The notes under the pieces are model-generated. The model was not told where the DNA came from. It ran no database searches and saw nothing but the letters and a program-made list of their open reading frames with translations. Of a DNA stretch of 39,276 bases, positions 1-8,745 are shown one piece after another; positions within the stretch are counted from its first letter, which is position 1, and each line of letters starts with the position of its first letter. The position numbers and the translations under genes were made by a program. Source of the DNA: a virus; IMG/VR virus record IMGVR_UViG_3300024255_000066, positions 1 through 39,276 of that record, one strand, 5' to 3'.

Positions 1-2070
1 TTCGAAGCATTTAATGCAATCTCGGCAGATATGAGAGAAAACCTGGCTGGCTCTATTGGTGAAGTCCAGGAAAGAATTGACAGCTTAAACATTGAACAGA
101 TAGACAACCTAAGTAATTCCCTGAATTCTATTACGCTTGAAAGCCTTGGCGAGACCTTCGGGAATTTTGGTAAGCAAATGATGTCAGTTAAGCTCATGAT
201 TGAGCAGTTCTTTGCTAACATTGCTACCACAATGCCTGGTGTTCAGAAGCTAGTGCAGGTCGTCATGGCGGTTATCGGTGGCGCAATTCAAGCTACGGTT
301 GTCGGCGCTCTGGGTTTGCTTCGATTCTTACTGCATGGCATTGAGACCGTTGTTAATGGATGGATGTTGCTCGCACAAGCTTTCGTCGAATTCGTTAAGT
401 TGATTCCTGGAGGGCAAGCGCTTATCGATGCCCTGGTCGGAACTTTTAGTGATGTCGTCACGGGATTGCAGAAATTTACTGACAGCTGGCTGGGTGTTGG
501 CAAGGAGTCGCTAAAAGCTGAGCAAGATCTTAGTACTGTTGACGGCCGCATCTTGGAGTTGACGAACAGATTCAATTCTGGCAAGATAACTGCCGAAGAG
601 TACGCTGCAGGCATCGCAGAAATTCGTGCAGAAGCTCAACGTGCAATTGACATGGGAGAGCTTGAAAAACTTACCGAAAAGGTTGAAGAGCTCAAGGAAA
701 AAGTCAAAGAAGCTACGCAAGCCGAGGAAGGTGCACAGTCTGCCTTCGATGCTGAGAAAGAAAAGCTTTCTGCTTTAAAAGAAGGCGTAAAACAGTACTT
801 TGATGAGAAGAAAGCGGCTCTAGATCAGCAAAAAGAGGCCACCACACAGGCTTATGACGCTGAAATCGCTAACATTAAGCGGGCTCAAGAGGCTCAAGCG
901 TCTCGTCACGAAGCGGAAATGAGCAACCTTGAGCAGCGAAATGAGGCTGTTCAGGCGTCTATCCAGTCCGAAATTGACGCTTTAGGTGGTAAAACGCCTG
1001 CAGAAGAGAAGCTTGCGCAGATGCGTAAGGAAGAGATCATGGATAAACTGAGGTCTAATGACCTTAGTGAGAAAGAGAAGCTACAATTACAGGCTCAACT
1101 TGAGCGCATGGAGCGCCAGAAGCAAATCGAGGAAGCTCAGCTACGACTGAAGGCGGCGAAGGAGAACGCAGCCAAGACTGAAGCGGCTTTAGCCGAGAGG
1201 CAGAAGGAAGAGCAGGAAGAGTTAGCTCAAGCAGAGGAAGAAGCTAATGAGGCCAAGAAAGCGGCTTTGGACGAAATCAAAGAGAAGCAGAAGGCTTTGG
1301 TCGAGCAGCAGAAGAGAATCACCGAGTTGATGGATGAAAGCAAAAATATTACTGATCTTACTGGTCAAAGTATTGGTGAGATAACAGCGAAGGTGAAGAG
1401 CCAAGTCGCTTCTTATAACGAAGCCAAGGATGCTCTTAGCGAAGCGAAGGACGAGACTTCAGACATGAAGACCCAGCTCGAAGCCGCGACCCAGAAGGCG
1501 AAAGAATTCGAGAAAGAGCTACAGGCAGTTGCGAAACAAGCAGGTAAAGCGGCTGCTCAGTGGCGAGGGGTTGCAGCAGCCAAGCAATCTGCTGCAGCCG
1601 TGGATGTCGGTAGCCCCGGCGGCGGTAAAGGCCAGAAGCCCACCCTTACCGGTGGCGCTGCCGGGATGATGAGTAACAATGGCGTGCGTGCAGCTGGTGG
1701 TCCTGTTATTGGTGGTGGCAGGTACACGGTTAACGAACTCGGCGCGGAGGGCTTTATGTCAACTTCCGGAAGACTCTCTGCGATCAAGGCGCCGGCATTT
1801 GGTCAGTGGACAGCACCTGGTTCAGGTACCGTTATCCCTGCGCATGTCTGGGCGGGTATGAAAGCTCAAAGCAATGCTGCAAGCGGAGGCGGTATGCCAT
1901 CGGCCGCTGGACAGTCAGGTGGAATGATGGCACGTCTTTCCGCTCTTGGAAGAGCAGGAAGCAGCGACGTCGTTACCAACAACGTTACGATCCAGTCAGA
2001 GAATGTAGACCAGACGTTGCAGCAGTCTCTGGTTAGCTTGCGTCGTATTAAGCGAGCTCGGTATTATTGA
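1..2070 (+). CDS. Tape measure protein, C-terminal part (5' end outside window)
   Basis: The frame is open from base 1, so the first visible Met (base 31) is internal and the true start lies upstream. Counting from that Met, residues about 70-145 are strongly hydrophobic, as in the membrane-active segment of tape measure proteins. Residues about 200-510 form a long Glu/Lys/Ala/Gln-rich coiled coil. The tail from about 530 is Gly/Ala/Ser-rich and contains GGPVIGGGRYTVNELGAEGF followed by a GTVIPAHV element, a C-terminal signature I recognise from many phage tape measure proteins. Known role: it sets tail length and is ejected during DNA delivery. It is followed by small tail-tip genes, the usual context. 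No lysozyme or peptidase domain is visible in this part. The family call is firm; the total length is unknown. Confidence 0.87.
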   Translation, partial: FEAFNAISADMRENLAGSIGEVQERIDSLNIEQIDNLSNSLNSITLESLGETFGNFGKQMMSVKLMIEQFFANIATTMPGVQKLVQVVMAVIGGAIQATVVGALGLLRFLLHGIETVVNGWMLLAQAFVEFVKLIPGGQALIDALVGTFSDVVTGLQKFTDSWLGVGKESLKAEQDLSTVDGRILELTNRFNSGKITAEEYAAGIAEIRAEAQRAIDMGELEKLTEKVEELKEKVKEATQAEEGAQSAFDAEKEKLSALKEGVKQYFDEKKAALDQQKEATTQAYDAEIANIKRAQEAQASRHEAEMSNLEQRNEAVQASIQSEIDALGGKTPAEEKLAQMRKEEIMDKLRSNDLSEKEKLQLQAQLERMERQKQIEEAQLRLKAAKENAAKTEAALAERQKEEQEELAQAEEEANEAKKAALDEIKEKQKALVEQQKRITELMDESKNITDLTGQSIGEITAKVKSQVASYNEAKDALSEAKDETSDMKTQLEAATQKAKEFEKELQAVAKQAGKAAAQWRGVAAAKQSAAAVDVGSPGGGKGQKPTLTGGAAGMMSNNGVRAAGGPVIGGGRYTVNELGAEGFMSTSGRLSAIKAPAFGQWTAPGSGTVIPAHVWAGMKAQSNAASGGGMPSAAGQSGGMMARLSALGRAGSSDVVTNNVTIQSENVDQTLQQSLVSLRRIKRARYY
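2060..2068 (+). promoter_or_regulatory. GGTATCCTA-like motif (GGTATTATT)
   Basis: First G lies 29 bases before the ATG at 2089. It overlaps the end of the tape measure gene. Its core TATTAT resembles a bacterial -10 box. One of the weaker copies of the recurrent motif (last base T). Confidence 0.35.
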
Positions 2071-2088
2071 TATACACGAACCGGCTTG

Positions 2089-2463
2089 ATGTTCTATTTT
2101 GGCGATCCAGCGGCTACAGCTGAGCTGATGATACAAGAAAGTGTACGCTCCGATGGCCCAGGATGGCCCGTAACACCCTTGGAGTATTGGAGTGTAAGAG
2201 ATAGCCAGGCGGCGATGATCTACGCCTCCAGTACCCTCAGAAGAGCCGTCTACGAAACCAACGACCACGAGATCCTTCAGGCGCTCTGCGATACCTACGA
2301 GAAGTACTTGGACGAGTTCTCTCAGGTTGATGACGTGGTTTATAGAGCGATGAAGATCAACGAGCATCAATTCCCTTGGCGTCAGCCGGATGCGATGGTT
2401 CGTCAGAAGGCTATAGTCATGAGAAACTATAAGATGACTAAACTTCCTCCATCGGAAGACTAG
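2089..2463 (+). CDS. Small tail-region protein, unknown function
   Basis: A 124-residue, mostly alpha-helical-looking protein rich in charged and aromatic residues, with no signal peptide or membrane segment. I do not recognise the family. A TTG at 2086 sits just before the ATG at 2089; the ATG is chosen because it is the stronger start and is correctly spaced from the upstream motif at 2060. It lies directly after the tape measure gene and before the tail-tip genes, a position often held by small tail-completion or chaperone-like proteins, but that role is inference from position alone. No Shine-Dalgarno is visible. Confidence 0.75.
   Translation: MFYFGDPAATAELMIQESVRSDGPGWPVTPLEYWSVRDSQAAMIYASSTLRRAVYETNDHEILQALCDTYEKYLDEFSQVDDVVYRAMKINEHQFPWRQPDAMVRQKAIVMRNYKMTKLPPSED
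2454..2462 (+). promoter_or_regulatory. GGTATCCTA-like motif (GGAAGACTA)
   Basis: Fits the G-G-N-A-N-(C/A)-C-T-A pattern 28 bases before the ATG at 2482 and overlaps the stop of the preceding gene. The same 9-mer occurs at 2846-2854, 37 bases before the start at 2883, so it may be partly coincidental. Confidence 0.3.
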
Positions 2464-2481
2464 TCCAGTCTCTTTCCAACC

Positions 2482-2883
2482 ATGGCAGGCCTAGCTATTG
2501 CGTATTCCAGCCAAAATGGCGGTGGGACTTGGAATATCGTCTTTAAGGAGTTCACCTCTAGTGATTTCCCTAGACAATGGGAGAGCGCTGCCGGGTTTGC
2601 TCGAAGCCAAACAGGTGCTCTTGTCCAGGGAGGCCCAAGGTATGGTCAGAAGTACATATGGGTTATTGACTGCATGCTGGACGCGCCTGAAGCATTACTG
2701 CTAAACGCTTTGTATACTTCATGGGATTACGACAGATCTCAGGGTAAATCAGTCGCTGTGGGTGTCACTGACGCCACTTTTGGCAGCCTCGTCACAACAC
2801 AGGCTTCTTTTACGACTCCGCCAACCTTTACTTACGCTAGTCCACGGAAGACTATCGTCAACTTTGGAATGGTGCAGGTCTGA
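2482..2883 (+). CDS. Small tail-tip structural protein, unknown function
   Basis: A 133-residue protein, beta-rich in appearance, with many Thr, Ser and aromatic residues and a C-terminal run of short alternating strands ending in FGMVQV. No signal peptide or membrane segment. Its stop codon shares one base with the start of the next gene (TGATG), so translation of the pair is probably coupled. The size, beta character and position between the tape measure and the hub-like protein would fit a distal tail or adaptor protein. I see no diagnostic motif, so the product stays unassigned. Confidence 0.75.
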   Translation: MAGLAIAYSSQNGGGTWNIVFKEFTSSDFPRQWESAAGFARSQTGALVQGGPRYGQKYIWVIDCMLDAPEALLLNALYTSWDYDRSQGKSVAVGVTDATFGSLVTTQASFTTPPTFTYASPRKTIVNFGMVQV

Positions 2884-4934
2884 TGTCATATCTTATTAAC
2901 CAGACCAGGTTGGCCAGTGTGTACATCAACGGCCAGAATCTGACCGATAGGGTTGTTGATATCACGTTAAGCGACTCGAGCGGCATCAAGAACGGGCTAA
3001 TTGCTACTGATGGCACCATTCAGCTTGGCAGACGCCCAGGATCTCCCGACAGAGCTGACTACAGCCGCTCCGTGTTTGCTAGGGGAGCCCCAATCTCAAT
3101 TGATATCAAGTTCCCCTCGGGTAACACTACTCGCCACCCCAGGGGAAGCCTGTATGTCATCGATACAACCTTTAACCCTGCTGATGAATCCATTACTGTC
3201 AGTGTAGGGTGCAAAATGGCTCTGGCCGCTTTGGACGGAAACTTAAGCAACCTCAGGTTCTTGCCGAAGCTTTTTATCACGCCAACGAGGTTGAATTATG
3301 CTTCGATCTCAGCTGCACTAGCCGCTGAAGGTAAAATTGTTTGGTACGATCGCTATGGCGCCCTCCGGGCAGCTCAGATGTTCGGTGGCGAGGGGTATGG
3401 TTATTCGCCTTACTCGAACTGGGTTTCTGTCTTCGGAGTAACCACGCTGGCCGTTTCCGCACTAGACAGCACTCGGTCTATTAAGACAGCTGGAAACCCT
3501 TATTCCGGTGGTGACCCTGATGACATTGAACTGTCTTACGAGTACACGGAATGCAAGATTGATCCCGCCACGAATCTGCCGAAGTGCGACGACGACGAAG
3601 ACAATAAAATTGATATTTCCGAATCACAAAGTAACTATTATCTTCAGTATCCTGCTATCTACTACGAAAGAGAGAAAGATCCTGATGATGAAGAGGACGA
3701 AGGAGACGAGAGCGATGGCCTCAACGACGCTGGCGAGCCTGAGTCAGACCAAGGTCTGGAAGATGCTCGACCAAGTAATTGCATTGTAGAGCCTATCGAG
3801 GATATGAATCCCGCGTCTGAGTCCGATTCTGGTGGCGATGGCGAAGGAGACACTGATTGCATGGAAGGATATAAGACCGTACGTAAGCCTTTGTACGTTG
3901 GAGTTAGGTCATCGTCACGTAGCGAGACTCATTACGACGGACCTGGGGGTCAAAGAGACCGAACGTTTACGGAGACTTACGGACCGGCCCTGGATGCGAA
4001 TAACCAGTTTTTCGGAGATCTTTATCAGATTTGCCGTCAATCCTGGGCTACGGCATGTAGTCCCAACGGTTTCTGCCCCACCAGCGCAGGAACGGCGTTT
4101 GTGAAGCTTACAGAGACGGAGCAGATAGTCGAGTTCAATCAGGATGGTTCTATCGACAAAGAGATTACTGACAACTACGCGACTTATCTCTCCGCGGCCG
4201 TGGCCTCTAACTGGCGTGCTAACGTTGTAGATGGCAAAATCCAAGGCTTCAATGACCTCAGAGGTCTTCTGAGTATCATGTATCGCCAGAGCCGGGTTGA
4301 GGTTAAATACAAGTACCCAGAAGTTGGCACCTTACGAGAGACAACAACCTACACAAGTATTACATCTAGAGGTAACGGGCTCCCTGGATCCCCCGCCGCC
4401 GCCGATGCTCTTAATGGGATCAAAACCAGCAGGGTCGATCGGTCTTATTCTCTCAATGTTAACGCGGAGCTGCCTCCTACCAAGAGGAAACCCGAGCCAC
4501 CAACCGAAAGTGGTATCTCAATTATCAGATTCCCGCGTTATGACTCCTTCGGCGTATCACTCACGGCCAAGCTGACGTTTAAAGAGTCAATGCCTTATCC
4601 AATTCTCCTCACCACCTCTTCGGGGCTATCTGTTGGAGGTGTACTCAGGAACTACGAAAGGTACATCAGAATGGCGATCAAGGGGCAGTCTCTCGGACTG
4701 AGGGTCGGCGAAGCGCTAAGAGAGGAAATCGCTTCAAGATGGGCTCCGAACGTAAGCTTTAGGTACAGCGACCCTAGGCATAATACATTGATCTCACTAC
4801 GAGGTGACGCACATACTTGGAGTATCACCCCCGAGAAATGTGTGTTCTCATGTGACGGCTTGTTCGTCGGATTCTCTAACGGATCAGTCTCGGTTCCTGA
4901 CAACATCAAAGGCGCTACTACTGCAATCTTATGA
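2883..4934 (+). CDS. Putative tail-tip hub protein with an acidic Cys-containing insertion
   Basis: 683 residues. The first 120 residues are beta-rich with DRVVDITLSDSSGIKNG, then G-T-I-Q-L-G and a HPRGSLYVIDT segment. This arrangement resembles the N-terminal domain of phage tail hub or baseplate proteins that start the tail tip. Residues about 205-327 form a very acidic, low-complexity insertion (runs of Asp/Glu with Cys at 224, 235, 300 and 326). Residues about 380-400 hold a Cys cluster, and the rest is beta-rich again. It overlaps the previous gene by one base and the next by four (ATGA), so it is in a coupled set. The hub call is inference from position and the N-terminal pattern. The acidic loop could bind cations or sit on the outside of the tip. 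Confidence 0.7.
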   Translation: MSYLINQTRLASVYINGQNLTDRVVDITLSDSSGIKNGLIATDGTIQLGRRPGSPDRADYSRSVFARGAPISIDIKFPSGNTTRHPRGSLYVIDTTFNPADESITVSVGCKMALAALDGNLSNLRFLPKLFITPTRLNYASISAALAAEGKIVWYDRYGALRAAQMFGGEGYGYSPYSNWVSVFGVTTLAVSALDSTRSIKTAGNPYSGGDPDDIELSYEYTECKIDPATNLPKCDDDEDNKIDISESQSNYYLQYPAIYYEREKDPDDEEDEGDESDGLNDAGEPESDQGLEDARPSNCIVEPIEDMNPASESDSGGDGEGDTDCMEGYKTVRKPLYVGVRSSSRSETHYDGPGGQRDRTFTETYGPALDANNQFFGDLYQICRQSWATACSPNGFCPTSAGTAFVKLTETEQIVEFNQDGSIDKEITDNYATYLSAAVASNWRANVVDGKIQGFNDLRGLLSIMYRQSRVEVKYKYPEVGTLRETTTYTSITSRGNGLPGSPAAADALNGIKTSRVDRSYSLNVNAELPPTKRKPEPPTESGISIIRFPRYDSFGVSLTAKLTFKESMPYPILLTTSSGLSVGGVLRNYERYIRMAIKGQSLGLRVGEALREEIASRWAPNVSFRYSDPRHNTLISLRGDAHTWSITPEKCVFSCDGLFVGFSNGSVSVPDNIKGATTAIL

Positions 4935-6262
4935 CTTCCTCCTTTTTCGAGATTACGATATCGGATGAGACCCATATCGATAATGGGAACTCCGGTACTG
5001 ACGTCCAGATTAATCAGGCTCAGTCCTGGAAGATGGATTTCGCTACGCCTTCTGGCTACTATCTCGCGGCGCCTGCTGAAGAGAAGATTAGTTGGCGTCA
5101 TTCTTTCGTCTTTTACGTCAGCGGAACGATCTGCGAGGCTGGTGACATCGTCACGCTCACACCAAACGGAGACGTGCCTGCGGAATACAACGGAAACGCA
5201 TTGGCAGCAGACGCGGTAATCGTCACACCTGAAATCTTTTTCAGCAAATACGCTGACTCTGGTGATGGGACAGAGGAGCCAGGACCCATTGCACAGCCAC
5301 CTAGAGCCGCTGATGGCAAGGTTACGACACCAACGAACGTCGTTTTCTTGTACCATGCTGACATGAACGTGCCTGAGTGGAAAGATTCCTCTGGTTTCAC
5401 CAGGCCAGTGGTTGAGACAGGGCTCCCTGAGATGGATCAGATTCGCAAAAGCTTTGGACCAGGTTCCCTGCTTCTTCCTGACAACAACCTCAACAATGGA
5501 TTACTGGCTCCTTTGAGCCAAGCAGAAGGCCGTAACTTTCAAGATTTCTCGTTTACTTGGGAAGCGAGGCTGCGGTTTGATTCCGTAGAGCCAAAAGAGC
5601 ACATTCTCCTCTCTTACGGCTTGGCGGATAACACGTTACTCGAGATCACGGCTAGATTTTACCTCAACGCAGAGGGTGAGCCAAAACAGTCAATCAAAGT
5701 CGACTGGACGACCGCCATTGATGAAGATCCATCCGAGCCGGCAACGGTTGACGGTATAGAGATAGAACTTGCTGATGGCACATGGAAAGCCAAGCCAGAA
5801 CAGCTACAGCAGACTTCCATTGTATACGCAAAGAGCACCGGAGAGTTTGGTATTCATGTTGACGGAATTCAGGCTGGATATATCAACGCGAGTGAAAGAG
5901 TTGAGCCTCTGTGGGAAGCAATCTTCCTTCATGACTGGGAAGAAGAATGTGATGAGGACGGTGTCTGCCCTAGTCCCGATCGAATCATAGCCACTGGATG
6001 TACTTGTCTTAACGGCATCGTAGACCTCAACATTCAGCGTGAGCGAGCCTTCGTTGGCCGCATGGATGAGATCCGCTGGACAGTAGGAGAAGCTCTTTAC
6101 GACCCAGCGTACCCAACAGCTCAGGTCTACACCTTTGCTTGGCCTAATCCGATTGTTGACATCCTGAATACCGTCGACTTCGCACCGCCTCTACCTTCTC
6201 CTGACACCCCTACTGGTCCAGACCTGCCCGGCGAGCCAGGCGAAGAAGAACCGGAGCCCTAG
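4931..6262 (+). CDS. Tail-tip protein with a LamG-like (concanavalin-fold) domain
   Basis: 443 residues. Residues 1-105 are a beta-rich domain of unknown type. Residues about 136-400 look like a LamG-like jelly roll: an opening VVFLYHADMN...KDSSG strand, a FGPGSLLL turn, FSFTWEARLRF, GIHVDGIQAGY, and the closing RAFVGRMDEIRWTVGEALYD signature that ends many Laminin_G_3 domains. An extra Cys-containing loop (residues 340-359) is inserted before the last strands. The C-terminus is Pro/Glu-rich. Such domains in virions usually bind glycans or pack against other fibre domains. It starts inside the stop of the hub gene (ATGA), indicating coupling. Fold assignment is by eye and would need a profile or structure search. 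Confidence 0.75.
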   Translation: MTSSFFEITISDETHIDNGNSGTDVQINQAQSWKMDFATPSGYYLAAPAEEKISWRHSFVFYVSGTICEAGDIVTLTPNGDVPAEYNGNALAADAVIVTPEIFFSKYADSGDGTEEPGPIAQPPRAADGKVTTPTNVVFLYHADMNVPEWKDSSGFTRPVVETGLPEMDQIRKSFGPGSLLLPDNNLNNGLLAPLSQAEGRNFQDFSFTWEARLRFDSVEPKEHILLSYGLADNTLLEITARFYLNAEGEPKQSIKVDWTTAIDEDPSEPATVDGIEIELADGTWKAKPEQLQQTSIVYAKSTGEFGIHVDGIQAGYINASERVEPLWEAIFLHDWEEECDEDGVCPSPDRIIATGCTCLNGIVDLNIQRERAFVGRMDEIRWTVGEALYDPAYPTAQVYTFAWPNPIVDILNTVDFAPPLPSPDTPTGPDLPGEPGEEEPEP

Positions 6263-6270
6263 GTATCCTA
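6262..6270 (+). promoter_or_regulatory. Consensus motif GGTATCCTA
   Basis: Perfect copy, 29 bases before the ATG at 6291, immediately after the stop of the upstream gene. TATCCT resembles a -10 hexamer; a start site about 7 bases downstream would leave a leader of about 15 bases. No -35 box is apparent. Confidence 0.5.
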
Positions 6271-6290
6271 TTCGCAGCAATACCAAACCG

Positions 6291-7025
6291 ATGACCGTTG
6301 CCGCCAAGATAACCCCTACCGAGCTTGGTGATCAGGTTCGCACTAGGTATATTGACAACTATTTCGTGGTCAGACTACTGAACTCGAATGGGCTGGCTTA
6401 CACCCCTGGGCTCCAGGATCCACTCCAGTTCGTTATTGACTACGAGATCCCGCAATCGAACGGCTATCGTCCTCAGATCTTTGGCTACGTCACAGGCGAC
6501 GTCACAGACTATGCTGACCAAGGAGTAGGCTTAAGGCAGAAGCAGGCAATCTTCCAGCATGATGGCGGCACAACCGGCTATACCTTTGATCAGCTCTCTG
6601 TTCAGTGGGCTGGAGGAGTCACCACTAGCGTCCTCGTTGATGACACGAGGACTCCAGGCCCTCTGAATGATGGGGAATACTCCAATGTGCCAGTCTTTTC
6701 TAACACTGGCGACGGGCGAGGCCTTTCGGTTAACATTACAGTCTTTAACGGTGCAGTCGTTACCTGTTTCATCAACGGTAGAGGCTTTGACTATAGCGAA
6801 CTGGACATCGTAGAGATCACCGCTGGCACGTTAGCTTCCATCGGAGCAAGTGATGGCACGGGTTCCGGTCAAGGACTAATCATTGCCGGCGTCTACGGCT
6901 CGACGCGCTCTGGTTCAGTCGTACTGATTGCACCGACGAGTGCACCAATAACACTGGCCAGTGGAAACGAGTCAGCGGTTTACTTCAGCTACAAGAACTT
7001 TGGTTACTACAACACGGTGGAATAA
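6291..7025 (+). CDS. Virion protein with a glycine-turn beta module, unknown function
   Basis: 244 residues. Residues about 127-177 carry the pattern D-G-x-Y-x-N-V, then a G-D-G-x-G turn, V-x-x-F-N-G-A-V-V-T and G-x-x-Y-x-x-x-D. This is a small beta repeat I associate with cyanophage structural proteins, where it often occurs in tandem; here there is one copy. The C-terminus is aromatic (FSYKNFGYYN). No signal peptide or membrane segment. The start has no Shine-Dalgarno but has a perfect upstream motif. The next gene starts right after its stop (TAAATG), so the two are likely cotranslated. Probable baseplate or tail-tip component by context only. Confidence 0.7.
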   Translation: MTVAAKITPTELGDQVRTRYIDNYFVVRLLNSNGLAYTPGLQDPLQFVIDYEIPQSNGYRPQIFGYVTGDVTDYADQGVGLRQKQAIFQHDGGTTGYTFDQLSVQWAGGVTTSVLVDDTRTPGPLNDGEYSNVPVFSNTGDGRGLSVNITVFNGAVVTCFINGRGFDYSELDIVEITAGTLASIGASDGTGSGQGLIIAGVYGSTRSGSVVLIAPTSAPITLASGNESAVYFSYKNFGYYNTVE

Positions 7026-7295
7026 ATGATTGATCCTCAAGTTGGTTACTTAATGCAGCTGGCAGCCGCCAATAGGGAGGTTGCACAAGAGCAGCGGTTA
7101 AATCCAGAAACAGCAATGTCTGATTTCGAAGGAGTGGCCTCCGCTACTTGGCTAAAACTAAATGACGACGGCTCCGGACAGGTCGAGTACAGGGGTAAAG
7201 AGTACACCACGTTGTCGTACGGCACTAGATCTATCCGTAAAGGAACAAAAGTCAACATGGAATTCCGAAAGGGCTTCTATGTGACCTACTGGTAA
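7026..7295 (+). CDS. Small virion protein, unknown function
   Basis: 89 residues. The N-terminal half is helical and Ala/Gln-rich. The C-terminal half looks like a small beta barrel, with W-L-K-L-N-D-D-G-S-G followed by short strands and ending KGFYVTYW. The start codon abuts the stop of the preceding gene, and GGTGG lies 6-10 bases upstream as a weak ribosome site. No known family recognised. Its place in a tight run of tail-tip genes makes a structural role likely but unproven. Confidence 0.65.
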   Translation: MIDPQVGYLMQLAAANREVAQEQRLNPETAMSDFEGVASATWLKLNDDGSGQVEYRGKEYTTLSYGTRSIRKGTKVNMEFRKGFYVTYW

Positions 7296-7301
7296 CTTCC
7301 C

Positions 7302-7523
7302 ATGTCTAACTTTCAGCGGCCAGCGATCGGTGCCAGAAACATGGCAAGGGATCCTGTCCTGACCATTCGTTTGCTGACCAACTTGCCAGACAACATTAAC
7401 CAGCTAACGAATCCGATGATACCCAACCAGCTTGTCGGAGTCTTCAATGGAATCGATGGCACAATGAGACTGTTCGTCACTTCTGGTGATGGAACAGCTT
7501 TGATTCCGGTAATGTCCTCCTAA
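7302..7523 (+). CDS. Small virion protein, unknown function
   Basis: 73 residues with an unstructured N-terminus and a beta-rich C-terminal part: QLVGVFNGIDGTMRLFVTSG then a G-T-A-L-I-P-V-M end. This strand pattern (gVfNG..g.m.LFVts..G..lipv) looks like a single small beta domain of the kind appended to phage fibre proteins. Its stop shares one base with the ATG of the next gene (TAATG). It could be a trimer partner or a detached domain of the following LamG protein; this is speculation from adjacency. Confidence 0.65.
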   Translation: MSNFQRPAIGARNMARDPVLTIRLLTNLPDNINQLTNPMIPNQLVGVFNGIDGTMRLFVTSGDGTALIPVMSS

Positions 7524-8716
7524 TGTCAGAAAACGTCAACCACGTAGGTACATTCTGCCTGCTTCACTGCGATGAGAGAAACGAGGATTTTGAGATCGCT
7601 CTGGTTGACAAGGGTCGCCTGGGTAGGAATGTAGCAACTTCCGGCCTTTTCGTTAACCCGTTCGATAGCCCGTTCGAGGATTTTGATGAAATCTCTTTTG
7701 GCTCTACCGTCTTTCCTGTTGACTCCATTGAGAATCCAGGAAGCGGTGATATCGGAGGAAGCCTGATATCGATTCCAAGCGGTAGTCTTTTGGCTTGGCA
7801 AGACAAGAGCTTTTCTATTGAATTCTGGATGAATCCCAGGGCACTTGCCAACTCCGACAGAAGGATGCCACTCGCTTTCTCCGGAGGAACGAGCGAAGAG
7901 GAAGACTGGGGTGTCGAGATTTTCAAGCCATACGGTGAGACTAACTATGAGTTAAGGTTTAGCTGGACGGATATCAATACATTCCACAAATACGCAAGCT
8001 GGACTGTAGACGTTGACTTGATCAAACTCAATCAATGGCAGCATTTTGTCATTCAGTACGATGCGGGTATAAGCTTCTTTAACTGGTGGCTGGATGGGGT
8101 ATCTCAAGGACCACTTGAGAAGCCTACTACTCCTAACACTGGCCCCTGGAGCGGAGTAAACATAATTCAGACGTTAGACTCTTCTAACAATCTCACCATT
8201 GGCAACTACTGTCCAGGAAAGCGACTCAAGGAGTCTACCACCGAGTTCCCGTCTGTCTACAGGGGGTCCATTGCAGAGTTCAGACTCATCTCTTCTCTTG
8301 CTCCATTTCCTATCGCGGGAGACTTTGTACCACCTACAGAGCCCTACGTCAACGAAGAACGTGAGCCGGACCCAGAGCCTCCGGAAGAGGTTGTCATTAA
8401 TAGAGCGTTTGTCAATGGCCTGGACAAGCTCTATATCGAGAACGCTCGACACCTGCCTTCCTTGTGCACTGTCAAGACTCAAATGCCTCAAAGAGCCCCG
8501 GAGCTAGGCAACGCTGCTGGCGAATTGTACTTTTTCCGACCAGACCCTCAGCAGAACATCATCTTCATGTATGTTTACGTAAACACTAACGGAGAGGGAG
8601 AGGAGCCTGTGATGAGGTGGATGCCTGTAAGTACACCTATAAAAGGAAGGGAGAATCTGATTACAGGTACTCACTGGAGAAACCGTGCAGGGAACAGACT
8701 TGGTGAGCCATTCTAG
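7523..8716 (+). CDS. LamG-like lectin-fold virion protein
   Basis: 397 residues. Residues about 8-265 show a LamG-like jelly roll: CLLHCDERN opening, F-S-I-E-F-W-M-N-P central strand (98-105), QWQHFVIQYD (171-180), a W-W-L-D-G-V-S turn, and the closing YRGSIAEFRLISSLAPF segment. A Pro/Glu linker (270-290) leads to a C-terminal domain of about 110 residues that contains G-E-L-Y-F-F-R-P and ends with T-H-W-R-N-R-A-G-N-R. The N-terminal domain is the second LamG-like unit in this tail-tip set after the gene at 4931. It may present a carbohydrate-binding face. Start overlaps the previous stop by one base. Confidence 0.75.
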   Translation: MSENVNHVGTFCLLHCDERNEDFEIALVDKGRLGRNVATSGLFVNPFDSPFEDFDEISFGSTVFPVDSIENPGSGDIGGSLISIPSGSLLAWQDKSFSIEFWMNPRALANSDRRMPLAFSGGTSEEEDWGVEIFKPYGETNYELRFSWTDINTFHKYASWTVDVDLIKLNQWQHFVIQYDAGISFFNWWLDGVSQGPLEKPTTPNTGPWSGVNIIQTLDSSNNLTIGNYCPGKRLKESTTEFPSVYRGSIAEFRLISSLAPFPIAGDFVPPTEPYVNEEREPDPEPPEEVVINRAFVNGLDKLYIENARHLPSLCTVKTQMPQRAPELGNAAGELYFFRPDPQQNIIFMYVYVNTNGEGEEPVMRWMPVSTPIKGRENLITGTHWRNRAGNRLGEPF

Positions 8717-8724
8717 GTATACTA
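8716..8724 (+). promoter_or_regulatory. GGTATCCTA-like motif (GGTATACTA)
   Basis: 30 bases before the GTG at 8746; the first base overlaps the upstream TAG stop. Contains TATACT, very close to a canonical -10 box. Confidence 0.5.
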
Positions 8725-8745
8725 CACCAGTCGTTTTCACTGCCG

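Noticed and set aside
4652-5356. 234-codon open frame on the minus strand
   Set aside because: It is antisense to the hub and LamG genes, has no recognisable domain or motif and spans the junction of two well-supported + strand genes.
6230-6262. A -35 box upstream of the GGTATCCTA motif
   Set aside because: I looked 15-19 bases upstream of the clearer copies (6262, 8716, 28864) and found no shared TTGACA-like sequence.
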